Source: Enoplolaimus lenunculus (lineage: Eukaryota; Nematoda; Enoplea; Enoplida; Thoracostomopsidae). From it: a stretch of 64,000 nt of DNA. Every line of letters begins with the position of its first letter. Positions within the stretch are counted from its first letter, which is position 1. The position numbers and the translations under genes were made by a program. Of this stretch, positions 14,101 to 25,007 are shown piece after piece. The stretch spans positions 763,828-827,827 of the forward strand of contig JASANG010001107.1 of NCBI GenBank assembly GCA_030248215.1. The letters are read 5' to 3'. The notes under the pieces were generated by a model. That model searched no databases. It was not told the origin of the DNA and worked only from the letters and a program-made list of their open reading frames with translations.

Positions 14101-17100
14101 ATCCGTTAGCACACTGCTTACCAGCTAGTTGACAGTTTTGACACTCACTACCTTGACATACCGAATGCCTCTATGATGAAAAATATAATGCTTGAGTGAA
14201 AGTAAAATGATTCGTTCAAGGGAAATAATCTGAGAGGTTTACGTACACTACCAGTCGTAGTGGGACTACATTTATTGAGCGAAGCTCGAACACACTTAAA
14301 CAGTTAAGCTTAGATATTAGCTAACTATTCATTTATTGGTTTTGGAGGTTGTAAACAATTTATTCAGATTCCTCGCACCCAAAAAACCATTATTTCTCAA
14401 ATTATATTACAGTCCGTACGTTGATAACCGCTATAGACTGCGGTTCAGCCCTGATAAAAATTCAGAACTCAAGGCATCTGATGCATACGTTGTTTCTTTA
14501 CCGCAGGTTATTATGTACATATAAATCGCCTTGTGTCGTTATGTTTTGATTCTTATTGAATTGTGTTTTTGATTTGGTAGTGGTAGATAAATAAATATGC
14601 TTACAACGAATGCATCTATGATGATAACTATGTTTTTGAAAGCTGAATGATTCTTCAAGGGAAATAATCTGAGAGGTGTTTATCAGGGTGCAACCGGTTT
14701 AGCCCAATTACGAATTGGACTAGCCCAGGGCGTAGTTATGACTTGTGCTAGTGTAACGGCTTAATTTTTTTATGCGACAAGAGTACACCTTGTGATAGGT
14801 TACTAGCTTAATGTCATACTCAAATACGATTGGCTGATGCGAATATTCTCTTCTGATTGACTTAAGTAATCGCCAACTTTGGCTGCCTAACTGTTTGCTT
14901 TACAGAGCAAAGCGGAATCAAGCGGGATTACGACTCTATCAAGTAACCAATTAAAAACACTGATTTATGTGACATGATTCCGCCTTGGGCTAGCCCAAGT
15001 CGTAATTCCACTTTGGACTTCCGATTCGGAATTTGGCTGAATCTGAATTACGACTTGGTCTACGACATATTTTATAATAATATAGAGAACAAATTACGTT
15101 TTAACGGTTTGTCGTAATAAACGTTGTGTTTTATTGCATAAATTTTATGACCAAGTTCAGGTTGTTATAAACAATTTCGTATCCAAAACCGGCGTGCAAG
15201 TGTCAGCATATATGCATGCTACGCTTGGTACATAAATGGGTGAATATAAAAAGATCGTAGTCTTGTCTACATTGTCTCATTTTCTTCACTATGTTTCAGT
15301 TCAACTTTGTTGGAAAATTGCTCGGTCCCGGAGGGCAGTTCATGAAAGAGCTCAGCACAGAAAACAAATGCCGTATTTTTATTTTCGGGCGTGGATCTTC
15401 AAAGGATGAACAGAAGGTATATTTGAAACTACAGTCTAACATTTAACTTATGTATTTGTTTTAAATTCTTTGTTAGCTGCATTTTTTATCGGTGCATTTA
15501 ACTTAAAGTTGAGTAGTGAGTGAGTGAGTTATCATTTTGAATAAGAATCATCGGCTTGAGTTTCGCCCATGCAATCCTAATGAACAAAAAATAAGCATAC
15601 GGTTCAGAATGCATCCTAATAAAAAAATAATCATACGATTCAGAATGCATCACATTTCTGTAGTACGTACTACGTGCATAACAGTTATTATTGAGCGAAG
15701 CGAAACTCCGAGCCAAGCTCGGAGTTTCCCGAAGCGTTTTATGTTTTGTACTTGGGAGTCGAAAGGTGGATGTCCGTCCGTCCGTCTGTCCGTCCGAAAA
15801 GAATCTCAGGAACGGCTCAACCGATTTTGATAAACTTTTTTTTGTTTGAAAGCCAATTATCCTGGGGTGTTAACCTCGCACTGGGGTTTTAAAATTTTAA
15901 GCCGTTTATTAGCTAGAGGCTAATTTGCATAATTAATTAAGCCTATATTAGGACTTTCCACAATATTTCACTGATTATTACAGGTATAAGCAATATAATT
16001 TTAGCATTAAAGGGTTATTAGGTGCGAGGAATCTGCGTAGACTATTTACAAACCTCCAAAACCGATAAATGAGCAGTTAGCTAATAGATAATTTGCATAT
16101 TAGCATAGTTTATAAGCCTAAATTAGGACTTTTTACAATATTTCACTAATTATTAAGGTTAAAAGCAATATAATTTCAGCACTAAAGGGTTTTTGGTGCG
16201 AGGAATTTGAATAAATAGTTTACAAACAGCCAAAACCGATAATTGAATAGTTAGCTAATAGCTAATTTGCATATTAGCTTAATTGACAAGACAAAACTAG
16301 GACTTTTTAAATTATTTTAATAATTATTAGGGTTTACTGAAGGGTTTTTGGATGCGAGGAATCTGAGGAAATTGCTTACAAACCTCTAAAACCGATAAAT
16401 GAATAGTTAGCTAACAACTAATTTGCATATTGCCTTAATTGCTTACGTGCGTTCGAGCTTCGCTCAATAAATGTAGTCCCACTACGACTGGTTTTATATA
16501 TTTTGATAGGAATTGGAGTACCTAGCATCTGGAGATCCACAATACTCGCATTTCAACGAATGTCTTCATGTAAAGATAGAAACCATTGGTGTACCCCATA
16601 TTGCATATGAACGGCTATCAAATGTTCTCAAAATCCTAAAAGATCGAGTCGAACCAGTAAGTGTGGCACTATGTGAATCTAAGTGGACATTGGTTGAGGT
16701 TCACTACTGTTTGTCACCCTAGCATTGTCAATAATTGCTATGTAGTTTGCTACTTCAAGCAAATCCTCTGATCTAAATTGGTGACGTTAGATTGAGAACT
16801 AGGTAGGTTTAGGCATTATTTCGTATTAGCAAACGTTCCTTTGAGATTACTGTTAGGCTTAAATTCCTTAAAAAGTTTTATTCCTGTTCCTGAAAAAGCA
16901 TCTGATACGTGACTTTATTATGGTGATAACATGGTAAAATTACCAAATATTCGCAGTGGGTGTATTTTTGGCTAGGGTCAATTATGTTGTAACCTGACGT
17001 TATGTAATTGCAGGACGAAGGCGATTGGGGTCAGAACGATGGGTTTGGAATGCAGCCGAGAGGTCGTGGCGGAAGAGGTGCTCGCGGCCCTCGTGGGTAA

Positions 17101-18281
17101 GCTTTATTAGCATTTGATGCGTTCTGTTCAAGTTCAAGACCCTACTCCCATCAGTGTTTCTATGGACGAAAACATGTTCACAAAATTCTGCTTAAAATTG
17201 ATCTTAATACTTGCAGCCGCCTGTACCTGTGTAATTGCAGGTTGCAAAATCCATTTTGTTTGTCATGTTGCATCGGTCGGTGTGTTTTTTAAACAAACAG
17301 TATATATAGCATTTATTTTTAATATATTTTATACTATGTCTGGAAATAATATTGTTTAAGTGGTGGTGGCCGTGGTCGCGGACGAGGATCATCGAGCGGT
17401 GGCATGTTCGATTCTGCATCAGCGGGGATGATGTTTGGTGGTTTTGACCCTTATGCAAGTTTTACACATTGCTTATGGATTTTTTTGCAACAGTGTCAAG
17501 CACCTTTATTTCAAAAGGTCATAGCATGTGTTCATTTGAAATGCGGCTGGTATCAACTTCTATAGAAAAATAAATTTAAAAATTTTAAGAGCGCTTTTGT
17601 GGACAATTTACATGTGCACATTCAAAAATTGTCCTAACAGTTGCCACTAGTATGCGGTATTTTGTTAGAATATTAGAATTCGTTACAGGGTGCTGGTGGC
17701 GGAGACAATGGTTTTGCGGAAGAATCACTAGGGGCAGGTTTTGCAGGTAAGTACATTTTTCTACATCTGTGCGTTGATGAAATATAGTATAACTTATCAT
17801 GAATCATTTAATCAAAAATAAAGAACAATGGTTGGGTTTTAAAGCCCTACTTAAATATAACTTTATATTTAGGTATTTGCTAAGCAATTACTTAACCAGT
17901 TATTGTTTGTAAAATCGTACGACCTTAAGTAATTATTTAAGACAAAGACAACAGTTCTGGAATAGTGACCATGTTCTAATTGAGGTTTTAGGCCCAAGGC
18001 AAGTCCATAATACAGCAAAGCGGGAACTGAGGGTGTTTGTGGTGTCAGCTGACGCTGCTAGAAATAAATAGGGGTGTAGCAGACACCCTTAAAATCACAC
18101 TATAACTAAACCTTAGTCTTAGAATGATATTTTTACCAAAAATGTATAGATTTTATATGTTTCTTTAGGATTCGGCGGTGGTGGTAAAGCGCCTCGTGGT
18201 ACCGGTGGCCGTGGAATGCGAGGAATGGGAGGCCGCGGTGCTCGACGTCCAGGACGTCGGGGTGGAGGTCGGCCGTATTAA
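8145..18281 (+). CDS. STAR-family KH RNA-binding protein with RGG tail
   Basis: Probable nuclear RNA-binding regulator of splicing/RNA processing, related to Sam68/KHDRBS (family inference). Eight exons: 8145-8229, 10185-10300, 15300-15416, 16510-16656, 17014-17096, 17361-17454, 17689-17746, 18169-18281; 813 nt, 270 residues plus TAA. The start MCDAEQIQAELSVLDP has a good context (CACCATGT) and a short QUA1-like helix. Exons 2-4 encode the maxi-KH domain: VTRKILIPVHRAPR, then FNFVGKLLGPGGQFMKEL (GPGG replaces the usual GPxG loop), FIFGRGSSKDEQK, YLASGDPQYSHFNECLHV. Exons 5-8 are an Arg/Gly tail ending GRPY, likely arginine-methylated. The Tyr-rich C-terminus of vertebrate Sam68 is absent, and the protein is shorter than usual. 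The intron after exon 6 starts with GCAAGT unless the exon extends to AAG/GTCATA at 17516; both keep phase. Introns 2 and 3 are packed with repeats. Confidence 0.88.
8493..8700. mobile_element. Truncated inverted copy of the CAGGGATGGGCGG element
   Basis: The terminus CAGGGATGGGCGGTCTCGGT is followed by sequence that is the reverse complement of the interior of the 9090-9659 copy (shared stretch around CTAATAAATCGCCGCCAAAC). Only one end is present, so it is a fragment, upstream of and inverted to the fuller copy in the same intron. Confidence 0.55.
9090..9659. mobile_element. hAT-like MITE, CAGGGATGGGCGGTCTCGG family
   Basis: 570-bp element in STAR intron 1 with inverted ends (CAGGGTGGGCGGTCTCGGT and ACCGAGACCGCCCATTCCTG) and near-exact 8-bp flanks CTGGCGCT / CTGGCGAT. 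A piece of the same family lies just upstream, inverted, starting at 8493 (CAGGGATGGGCGGTCTCGG). Another copy spans about 24207-24517. Confidence 0.7.
10481..10790. mobile_element. hAT-like MITE, CAGGGTGCAACCGG family, in STAR intron 2
   Basis: 310-bp copy with ends CAGGGTGCAACCGGAATTCC and CCGGTTGCACCCTA and an exact 8-bp target duplication GTGGGGAG (10473-10480 and 10791-10798). Its right part and the adjacent GTGGGGAG flank were later carried into the tandem array that starts at about 10726. Confidence 0.85.
10726..15199. repeat. Three-unit tandem array, unit about 1.36 kb, in STAR intron 2
   Basis: Units at 10726-12474, 12475-13835 and 13836-15199. Each begins inside the right end of a CAGGGTGCAACC MITE (CTTTCCGGTTCCGG), passes through the GTGGGGAG flank and ends AAACCGGCGTGCAR. 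The units differ at only scattered positions. Unit 1 is longer because it holds an extra element at 11956-12333; without it and its 8-bp duplication it is 1363 bp, matching 1361 and 1364. Each unit also carries an inverted, truncated piece of the TTGAGCGAAGC repeat. The identical 62-residue frames in units 1 and 3 are by-products. Confidence 0.9.
11956..12333. mobile_element. hAT-like MITE inserted in unit 1 of the tandem array
   Basis: 378-bp CAGGGTGCAACCGGAATTAC element with an exact 8-bp target duplication GCTACGAC (11948-11955 and 12334-12341). The empty site (GGGCTACGACATATTTT) is preserved in units 2 and 3, so the insertion boundaries are certain. Confidence 0.92.
15689..16491. repeat. 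TTGAGCGAAGC repeat, long copy, in STAR intron 3
   Basis: Starts near TTATTGAGCGAAGCG, has a short CCGTCC-rich tract (15775-15797), internal runs of a GCTAATTTGCATA motif, and ends GTTCGAGCTTCGCTCAATAAATGTAGTCCCACTACGACTGGT. A shorter copy is at 34551-35009, and reversed truncated pieces sit in each unit of the 10.7-15.2 kb array. The family is unassigned; only a short inverted end (TTATTGAGCGAAGC) is seen. It stops about 18 bases before exon 4 of the STAR gene. Confidence 0.65.
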
Positions 18282-18369
18282 TGCGTCATTAGTATCTAAC
18301 CGACGATTGCATTTGAGTAAAAGTGAATCTGATCGTTCAACAACTGACCGTGTAGTCGAATTTGTACAG

Positions 18370-18693
18370 GTAAGCAAAGCATTGGACTTTTTTATGCTTA
18401 TTGCCAGCGTATCCCGCCAAACTTATCAAATAAACTGTAAAAATATTGATTCGAGTTTCCCGGAGCCAGGTTGTTCAAACGTTCAACCGGCGTGCGAAAA
18501 AAACTCGATTAATTATAAGTCTTGGCAGATTTTATGCTCAGGTTAATATATACCCTCAGGGCTTTACAGATTCAAACTTTGTTGAATTTTTAACGTGGAA
18601 AATTCATCTAAATGTGATAACAAGGTAATATGGTTACGTAGCAAAATATTGATTTGTTTGCATCTTAACCATGCTGATTTTTACTTTTTGCAG
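18370..18693 (+). other. Possible intron in the 3' UTR of the STAR gene
   Basis: A strong donor (TACAG/GTAAGC) lies 88 bases after the stop codon and a strong acceptor (TTTACTTTTTGCAG/GCAAAT) 324 bases further on. If spliced, the stop would sit well upstream of an exon junction. An AATAAA at 18429-18434 inside this interval would give a short unspliced 3' UTR; another at 19443-19448 would serve the spliced form. Confidence 0.4.
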
Positions 18694-18829
18694 GCAAATA
18701 TATCATTCGTTCGTAAAAGTTGCTCTCCACACAATGTTTTTCAAAATTATATTCTCCGACTTGGTCAAGAACTCCGTAGCTTGTGTGCAATATTGCCACA
18801 GTATTATGGAGAGTAAAAATTTGTATCGC

Positions 18830-21378
18830 GCTTAACGTTTATGGGACGTTCGACAAATTACAGAACTTTGGGCGTCACTCTGTGAAGATGTGACTAAAAT
18901 TTGTTGTTAAAAATTTCTTCGCCGAAAACGCAGATTATGGAGTTTCTAAGCAGCTATGATAGCAAATTTCAAATATTGCAGAAATCGTTTGGTTAAATTT
19001 GCTTAGATTATCGAAACATTTGTTCCGGTTTAACGAGACAGCTAGTGTAGCAAAATTTGGATTACACAACTTTAGTTTGTAACTAACTCAGATTTTTGTG
19101 ATAGTGAATCTATAAAAGTTTTAAATTGGTGGGTCGCAGAAATTAATCATATTATGCTTGAGTGTTTTAAAAAGCAATTTTGTTATATTGTGATGTTTAA
19201 TTGCATTTTTTAAAAATTTCCTGCTCTTAACATTTGTTGCTAGCGTTTTAATTGTACTAAGATTTTATAGGGTTAGATGTATTTTGCTTATTTGCGAAAG
19301 AAACAGTAATTCTTTTAAAATTCGTTTTTAAATATTGGTCCTGTTACTGAAATGCTCTGACTCCCTGCAAAAATTGTGCTGTATTCAGGGTACAAAAACA
19401 TGTCAAAGTTTACGTTTACAGCAAAATTTTTATAACAAAACTAATAAAGAAGCTGCGAAAAATGACTTACGTTATCCGAAACCGGACAGGAACGTAGACA
19501 CGATTATGTTTACGGCTGACACGTGGGTATAGCCTGTAGCGGTGAGAGCTTGGCAAAAGTATTATTTGAAATTTATATTCGTTTGACCTGTCTTTTATGC
19601 ATTTAATGCGTTGATGTGTTATTAAATCAATTAAATCCTGTAACATATATAGTGCTTATCTTTTCTGTGGTGAAACTACAGTGTACTGTTTAAAGATACC
19701 CTGTCAACAATAAAACAATTAGCATATTATATGAAGCTTTCGACTAGGATTAAATTATAGAATGATAATTTCGGTCGTTGTTCATGGGTTTAAATTAAAT
19801 ACGTAACGAAAATGTATGAACTGCACAAAATAGGCCTACATAAGCAAACTATATTAACTGTGCAAAATTTGCATTATCTGTAATCGCGGAAAATTGTGCA
19901 AAATCTATTTTATTTTTGCATTGTGATGAATTGCGCAAACTTGAGTTTATTGTAAATTTGTGATTAAATGCGCAACGTCGTACCGTCAACAATTTGTAAA
20001 ATGTTTAAAAGAAACTTCAAGTGAGAAAGAAAAAGAAATTTTGTACATTTGATCGTTTGAATAGAAAAATTCGGTTCTGGCATTTAAAATCCAGAACTTT
20101 GCTCAATTCAAACATTTTGCGGATGCAGTAACGTTTTCAGATTTGTTCATGACGTTTTCTTCTTTAAGAATATTGCTGATCTCAGCTCTAGCGTACCCAC
20201 ATACGTATTGTATCAATGTTTTGTTTGATAATACACTGTTATTGAGTGAATAAAATTTGACTTAAAACGGCCAGCTCTGCATTGCTGGAATCCGTGGTGA
20301 TATCATTCCTAAGCAAATGCCGTTTTGCCGAGTAGTCGGTTCCAAAGATTTAAGCACTTAATTTTGGCTTTGTTTTAGTATTATTTTGATTATCTTAGCT
20401 GTTGACTTGGAACACAGTGGTCGTGCGGTGATATGTTTCAACGACGCGTGATGCTCACGATACTTTAGGCAGAAGAAAGTGAAGTATCCTGTTCCCGTAT
20501 GTCCGAGTTGAAATGTATTTACCTAATATAGTTGGTGACAGCGAAACGTTGTGTACGTATGTCATGTTGGAAAATCCTTCGCTGTAGTACGTGCTGCGAG
20601 TTAAAATATTCAGACGTCGCTATAGAATATCTTCTGTGGTATTGGTGTGTCGTGAAATTAAAAATTTGCTCGTTTATGAATGGAGCGTTTGTCAATTTAG
20701 CTTTAAGATATGATGAGCATATCATCAACTGGTGCAAATACCGGGGCGGCAGTGTAGCCGAGTGTGTAATCGGATAGTAATGAACGGAAATTGATCGTGA
20801 TCAGTATAACGGAAACGAGAAGCAGATATTGAAGAATAAGAGTTTCACAAGTTGGTTTTTCTGTCAACATAATTGAATCATTGTAAATTTCAAAGAATTT
20901 TCTAAGATTGGTTGAATTTAGGCAATATTGCGTATAGAATCATGCAATGAAATCTCGTATGCATATGGAATCGTGCTGCATATCTGTAATGAAATCTTAT
21001 AGTTAAGCGTACATTACACAAACTACTGTTTGAGTCCCAGTCAATAGGAGACAGTATCTCTAATAAGAGTCCGTAGGTGGATAGAGTCTCGAAACTAATC
21101 AGAGTCCATAAATGTCGATTATCCCTATTTTCGTTTCTTAAGCACTTTGCAATTCTGAAAATCGGTATTTATTATGCCACACACAAAAGTATTTCTGAAT
21201 TTATCCAGCAAAGTGTTTTCTGTGTCAAATCTGAAGTTTTGCTGATATTTAAGACAATTTTTCTAAAAAACTGAAAAACGTTTTCTGTTATAACAGAAAT
21301 ACTTTTCAAGTGCACCTTGCTAATCATATTTCTCAAATGTAAGAATTTTTTTAAATAGAAATTGTTTTGAGTGCAGTA
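18830..21378. other. Region without a recognised gene after the STAR gene
   Basis: AT-rich sequence that probably includes the long 3' UTR option of the STAR gene (AATAAA at 19443). The small frames at 20519-20777 on both strands overlap each other and have no family signature. I see no RNA gene or clear repeat here. Confidence 0.4.
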
Positions 21379-21672
21379 CTGTAGTGACCTGAATAAGAGG
21401 GGGTGCCCATTTCAAGTCCCAATCAATAGGAGTCGGTAACCGTAATAAGAGTCCGTATTAAGCACATAGAGTCCCTAAACCCTAATTAGAGTCCATAAAT
21501 GTCAATTATTTCTAATTGTAGCGCATAAATGAATCCAGGACCAAATATATATCAGTAACGAAGGGCGGCGGAGGGCGGGTTAAAAATAAATAACAGTCGG
21601 TAACCGAATAACAGGGGGTCCCTTTGGAGAGGCCAAATAAATATCAACCCCCTCTTATTTGGGTCACTACAG
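21379..21672. mobile_element. TA-flanked MITE (CTGTAGTGACCCGAATAAGAGG family), copy 1
   Basis: 294-bp copy with inverted ends CTGTAGTGACCTGAATAAGAGG and CCTCTTATTTGGGTCACTACAG, preceded by TA and followed by TT. The TA target fits the Tc1/mariner type. A GAAGGGCGGCGGAGGGCGGG block is the conserved interior mark of the family. Confidence 0.75.
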
Positions 21673-22009
21673 TTGTAAATTAAATGCGCTAAACCAGTCA
21701 TCAAACTCTAACGTTCCTATAGATTTTCCATATGTTGTATAAAAATGATTGAATCCATAAGTTTTCCGATATTTTAGGTATTGGAAATTTTTTATTTCAG
21801 GATTTTGGCATTTAAATTGCGTTAAAAATAAACTTCGGTAACTAGTATGTTTACTTTGCGTCTTCGGATTCGGTATTTATTAACTTTCCGGTTCCGGTAT
21901 TTATAATTCCGGTTACACTCTGACTTCAATATCCGTTTTCTGTTTCCGTTATTTAGATCACTATCCGTTTCCGTTAATTTTACTATCCGTTTACACCCTG
22001 GTGACGTTA

Positions 22010-22290
22010 GATAAAATTTCATTAGATAGAATCTATGTTGCAGTGGTTTAACTCTGACGGAGACAAACCAAATCAACTTAATCTCAGGTGGCCAACGCAA
22101 GTCTTTACTAGTCAATAACAATCTTCAAAACAGAATACTCAGCACTAAAGACGTAGTTGCATAACAAATATCTTTTTATAGAATTGTAAAGTTTGTGGGT
22201 CAGGGTACTTCCTTCAGAGTAACAAGTTAAAACAAGTGTTTAAAAACAAAAATTGACGTTCGGAAACCCAGAAAAACACAATTATGCTAC
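22010..22290. repeat. Fragment shared with the interior of the 48.2-kb hAT-like element
   Basis: Segments such as GCAGTGGTTTAA, GGTCAGGGTACTTCCTT and AACAAGTG...GTTCGGAAAC appear in the same order at 49157-49830 inside the hAT-like element. It is an internal fragment without ends. Confidence 0.55.
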
Positions 22291-22669
22291 GAATCAAATT
22301 CCAGCGACTGGAGTGAAAGTCGGTTACCATCACCACTCAGTTGGAGGGCCAATGTTACTTTAAAGGCCGTCCCATTTTCCCGCGACAGCAATGTACGAAG
22401 AGTACATTCAAAAAATATAATTGGGACAGATGGGACACTTGGAACAGATGGGACAGATATATAATATATATATTTATGTACATATATATCCTACGTAAAT
22501 ATATCTGTCTGTTCATATGTAAACAGGAGCGCATAAGTGTGTACTCCGGGTATATTTGTGTCCCAGGAAATTGGGACGGCCTTTATAGTGTGCCAGTTGT
22601 AGGATTTTTCAGCCGAGTGTTCATAGTGATTTCAAAAAATTTTAAAAAGAATAGCAGTTCCACCAAAAT

Positions 22670-22897
22670 TAAAATATATACTTAAGTGTAACCTTGTATT
22701 ATCACTCAAGCTATTGACACAAGACAAATAAACGTTTAATTCAACGGATAATTGCAGTAACGGATATATCAGTAACGAAGGGCGGCGGAGCGTGGGTTTA
22801 AAATAAATAACAGTCCGTAACCGAATAACAAGTAGGGTTCCCCTTGGAGAGGCCAAATAAATATCAGTCCCCCCTCTTATTCGGGTCACTACAGTAC
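22670..22897. mobile_element. TA-flanked MITE, truncated copy
   Basis: The right end CTTATTCGGGTCACTACAG plus TA is intact. The left end is missing; similarity starts near AAGTGTAACCTTGTATTATC. Confidence 0.65.
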
Positions 22898-23146
22898 GTA
22901 ATTTATTACTAATTTTGAACATAGAAAAGACGGAATTTGCGGTATTTCTATAACGGAAACGCACACAATTTTTTACAGGAAGCGGATATCTGGCTACAGC
23001 CTGTTTGTTGTGATTTAATACCTACATATAAGTACATGTTGCAATTGTAGACGCTGTGCACTATATATGACGAAATGTGTTGGTATGCAGCTGCTGTAAG
23101 CTATGGTTATTAAATTTTATAACTTTAGGTTTTCGGGTTTTTTCAG

Positions 23147-23266
23147 AGACCACGTGGTCGCCATGTAGACTGCCCAAATAATAGGAAACAGGGTTATAGG
23201 AACCGACGATCGGACCAGTTCTTCCATAACCGGTGTTATCCTGTGGGCTCCGATTTTGATTTATGA
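23147..23266 (+). CDS. Possible terminal coding exon, Arg-rich (orphan)
   Basis: A strong acceptor (long T-rich tract then TTTTTTCAG) opens a 40-codon phase-0 frame beginning RPRGRHVDCPNNRKQGY, ending SDFDL and stopping at TGA. Its Arg/Gly/Tyr/Asn character resembles the tail of RGG proteins, and phase 0 would allow splicing from exon 2, 3, 4 or 6 of the STAR gene 5 kb upstream. No separate upstream exons are evident. It may be an alternative last exon, a remnant, or chance; I see no AATAAA close behind it. Confidence 0.3.
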   Translation, partial: RPRGRHVDCPNNRKQGYRNRRSDQFFHNRCYPVGSDFDL

Positions 23267-23680
23267 ATGTTAACGTTGAAGCTGGTCGAACTAGTTACTA
23301 AATAAGGCGGAATTAAGGTTTCATACAAAATGGTTAAACAGGAGAGAAACAAAACAAGTAAACCATAAACACAAAACATTACAATTCCAGAACTACTAAT
23401 ACTAAATTGAATTGAAATCCAATTTAAATTCAAGTTAAATTATACACGAAGACTATAAATTCTCTCAAGGAAAACGGATGAAATAGCAGGAAAAAGATAA
23501 AATATTATAGCCGACAGTACTTTAGCTGAACCACAAAACTGATAAAAGAAGGACTTAAATAAACTTTCAATACCTCGATTTTCCGGTTTTAATATACAAA
23601 TTTTGACATCTGCATAATTTTCTCTTAATTTCAATTTGCGTCATATTTAAAGTTCTTGAAACGTTTAGAAAATACGAATA

Positions 23681-24099
23681 CTGTAGTGACCCGAATAAGA
23701 GGGGAGGGACTGATATTTATTTGGCCTCTCCAGAGGGTACCCCCTTGTTATTCGGTTACGGACTATTTTTTAACCCACGCTCCGCTACCCTTCGTTACTG
23801 ATATATATCCGGTACTGTAACTATCCGTTGAATTAAACGTTTATTTGTCTTGCGTCAATAGCTTGAGCGATCATGCACGGTTATACTTAGGAATGTACTT
23901 CCAAAATTTAAGTTCGCTTTAAAGATTCGAACTCATATGCACTACAATTAGGAATAACTGACCTTCATGGACTCTAATTAGGATTTGGGACTCTATCCGC
24001 TTACGGACTCTTATTAGGGATACGGACGTCAATTGATTGAGACTCAAAATGTGGACCTCCCTCTTATTACCCCGCACCCTCTTATTCGGGTCACTACAG
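23681..24099. mobile_element. TA-flanked MITE, full-length copy
   Basis: 419 bp, ends CTGTAGTGACCCGAATAAGAGG and CCCTCTTATTCGGGTCACTACAG, with TA directly on both sides. Interior order is the reverse of the 21379 copy. Confidence 0.8.
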
Positions 24100-24206
24100 T
24101 ACTGGCTTTGTTTATTGTACTAATTCACCGCTGTCACTGCGCCAAACGACCGACCGGCGGAGGAAGCATCGACAATCATCACTCAGCAGCTGTTCCACGT
24201 CTTACG

Positions 24207-24517
24207 CAGGGATGAGAGTTTTGGCAGGTCTCGGTTTTTGGGTATCGGTGGTTTGGAACTCAGAGCAGAAGTCGAGGATTCAGCAAATCTATCACTGGAT
24301 CTTGAAGTATATAAATAATGGCTGATGATGAATCAAATTTACCAGTGAAACTATGCAATTTCAACTACGCCATTTCTTACAAGCAGATATTTTGAAAAAA
24401 AACACAAAAACTATGGAAAACACAAAGATACTATAAAATTTTGAATTTTTTGGTGATGACCAAAAATTGACCGTGACATGTCTGGGACTGGTGTTTAACC
24501 GAGACCGCCCATCCCTA
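24207..24517. mobile_element. CAGGGATGGGCGG-family hAT-like MITE copy
   Basis: Begins CAGGGATGAGAGTTTTGGCAGG and ends ACCGAGACCGCCCATCCCT, about 310 bp, related to 9090-9659. I could not find a convincing target duplication. Confidence 0.5.
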
Positions 24518-25007
24518 ATTTTGAGGTACGTCAAATACATACGAAAAACCGAATACTGCATAATTTCTCAAAAATATGTAACAATTTTCAAAAATCAGTA
24601 ACTTGGCGATTTACGAAACGTAAAAATAAGCAAAAAAACCAATAAGTTTCGAACATAATACAATACAAGCGCTTTCAAAATAAAGCTGCGTTAAAAAAAC
24701 TGACAAGTTTCGAATAAAACACAACAGAAATGCTTTCCACCCACTCCTTATTAATAACAAGACGTTCAATGATGGCATTACTTGGTATATAGAAAGGCAA
24801 AATCTTGACTTAAGCAATGTTGCCATCCCATTGATATACGCTTTGGCCAAGCGGTCTTTCATCTATGTTATAAATAACACAAGCAGAAAAAGCTGTTACT
24901 GTTCAACAAACTGACAAGCATCAGCTGCATAATTTTAGAAACTAAACAAAACGCTTAGATACACCTAAACCCACATTTATTATATACAATTATTACAACT
25001 AATCATA

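Noticed and set aside
18178-18546. 122-residue plus-strand frame over the STAR last exon
   Set aside because: It is out of frame with exon 8, whose phase-consistent frame ends GRPY-stop.
24611-24862. 83-residue minus-strand hydrophobic frame
   Set aside because: It lies downstream of the poly(A) signal of the 25-kb candidate, and its sequence has internal short duplications typical of noncoding AT-rich DNA.
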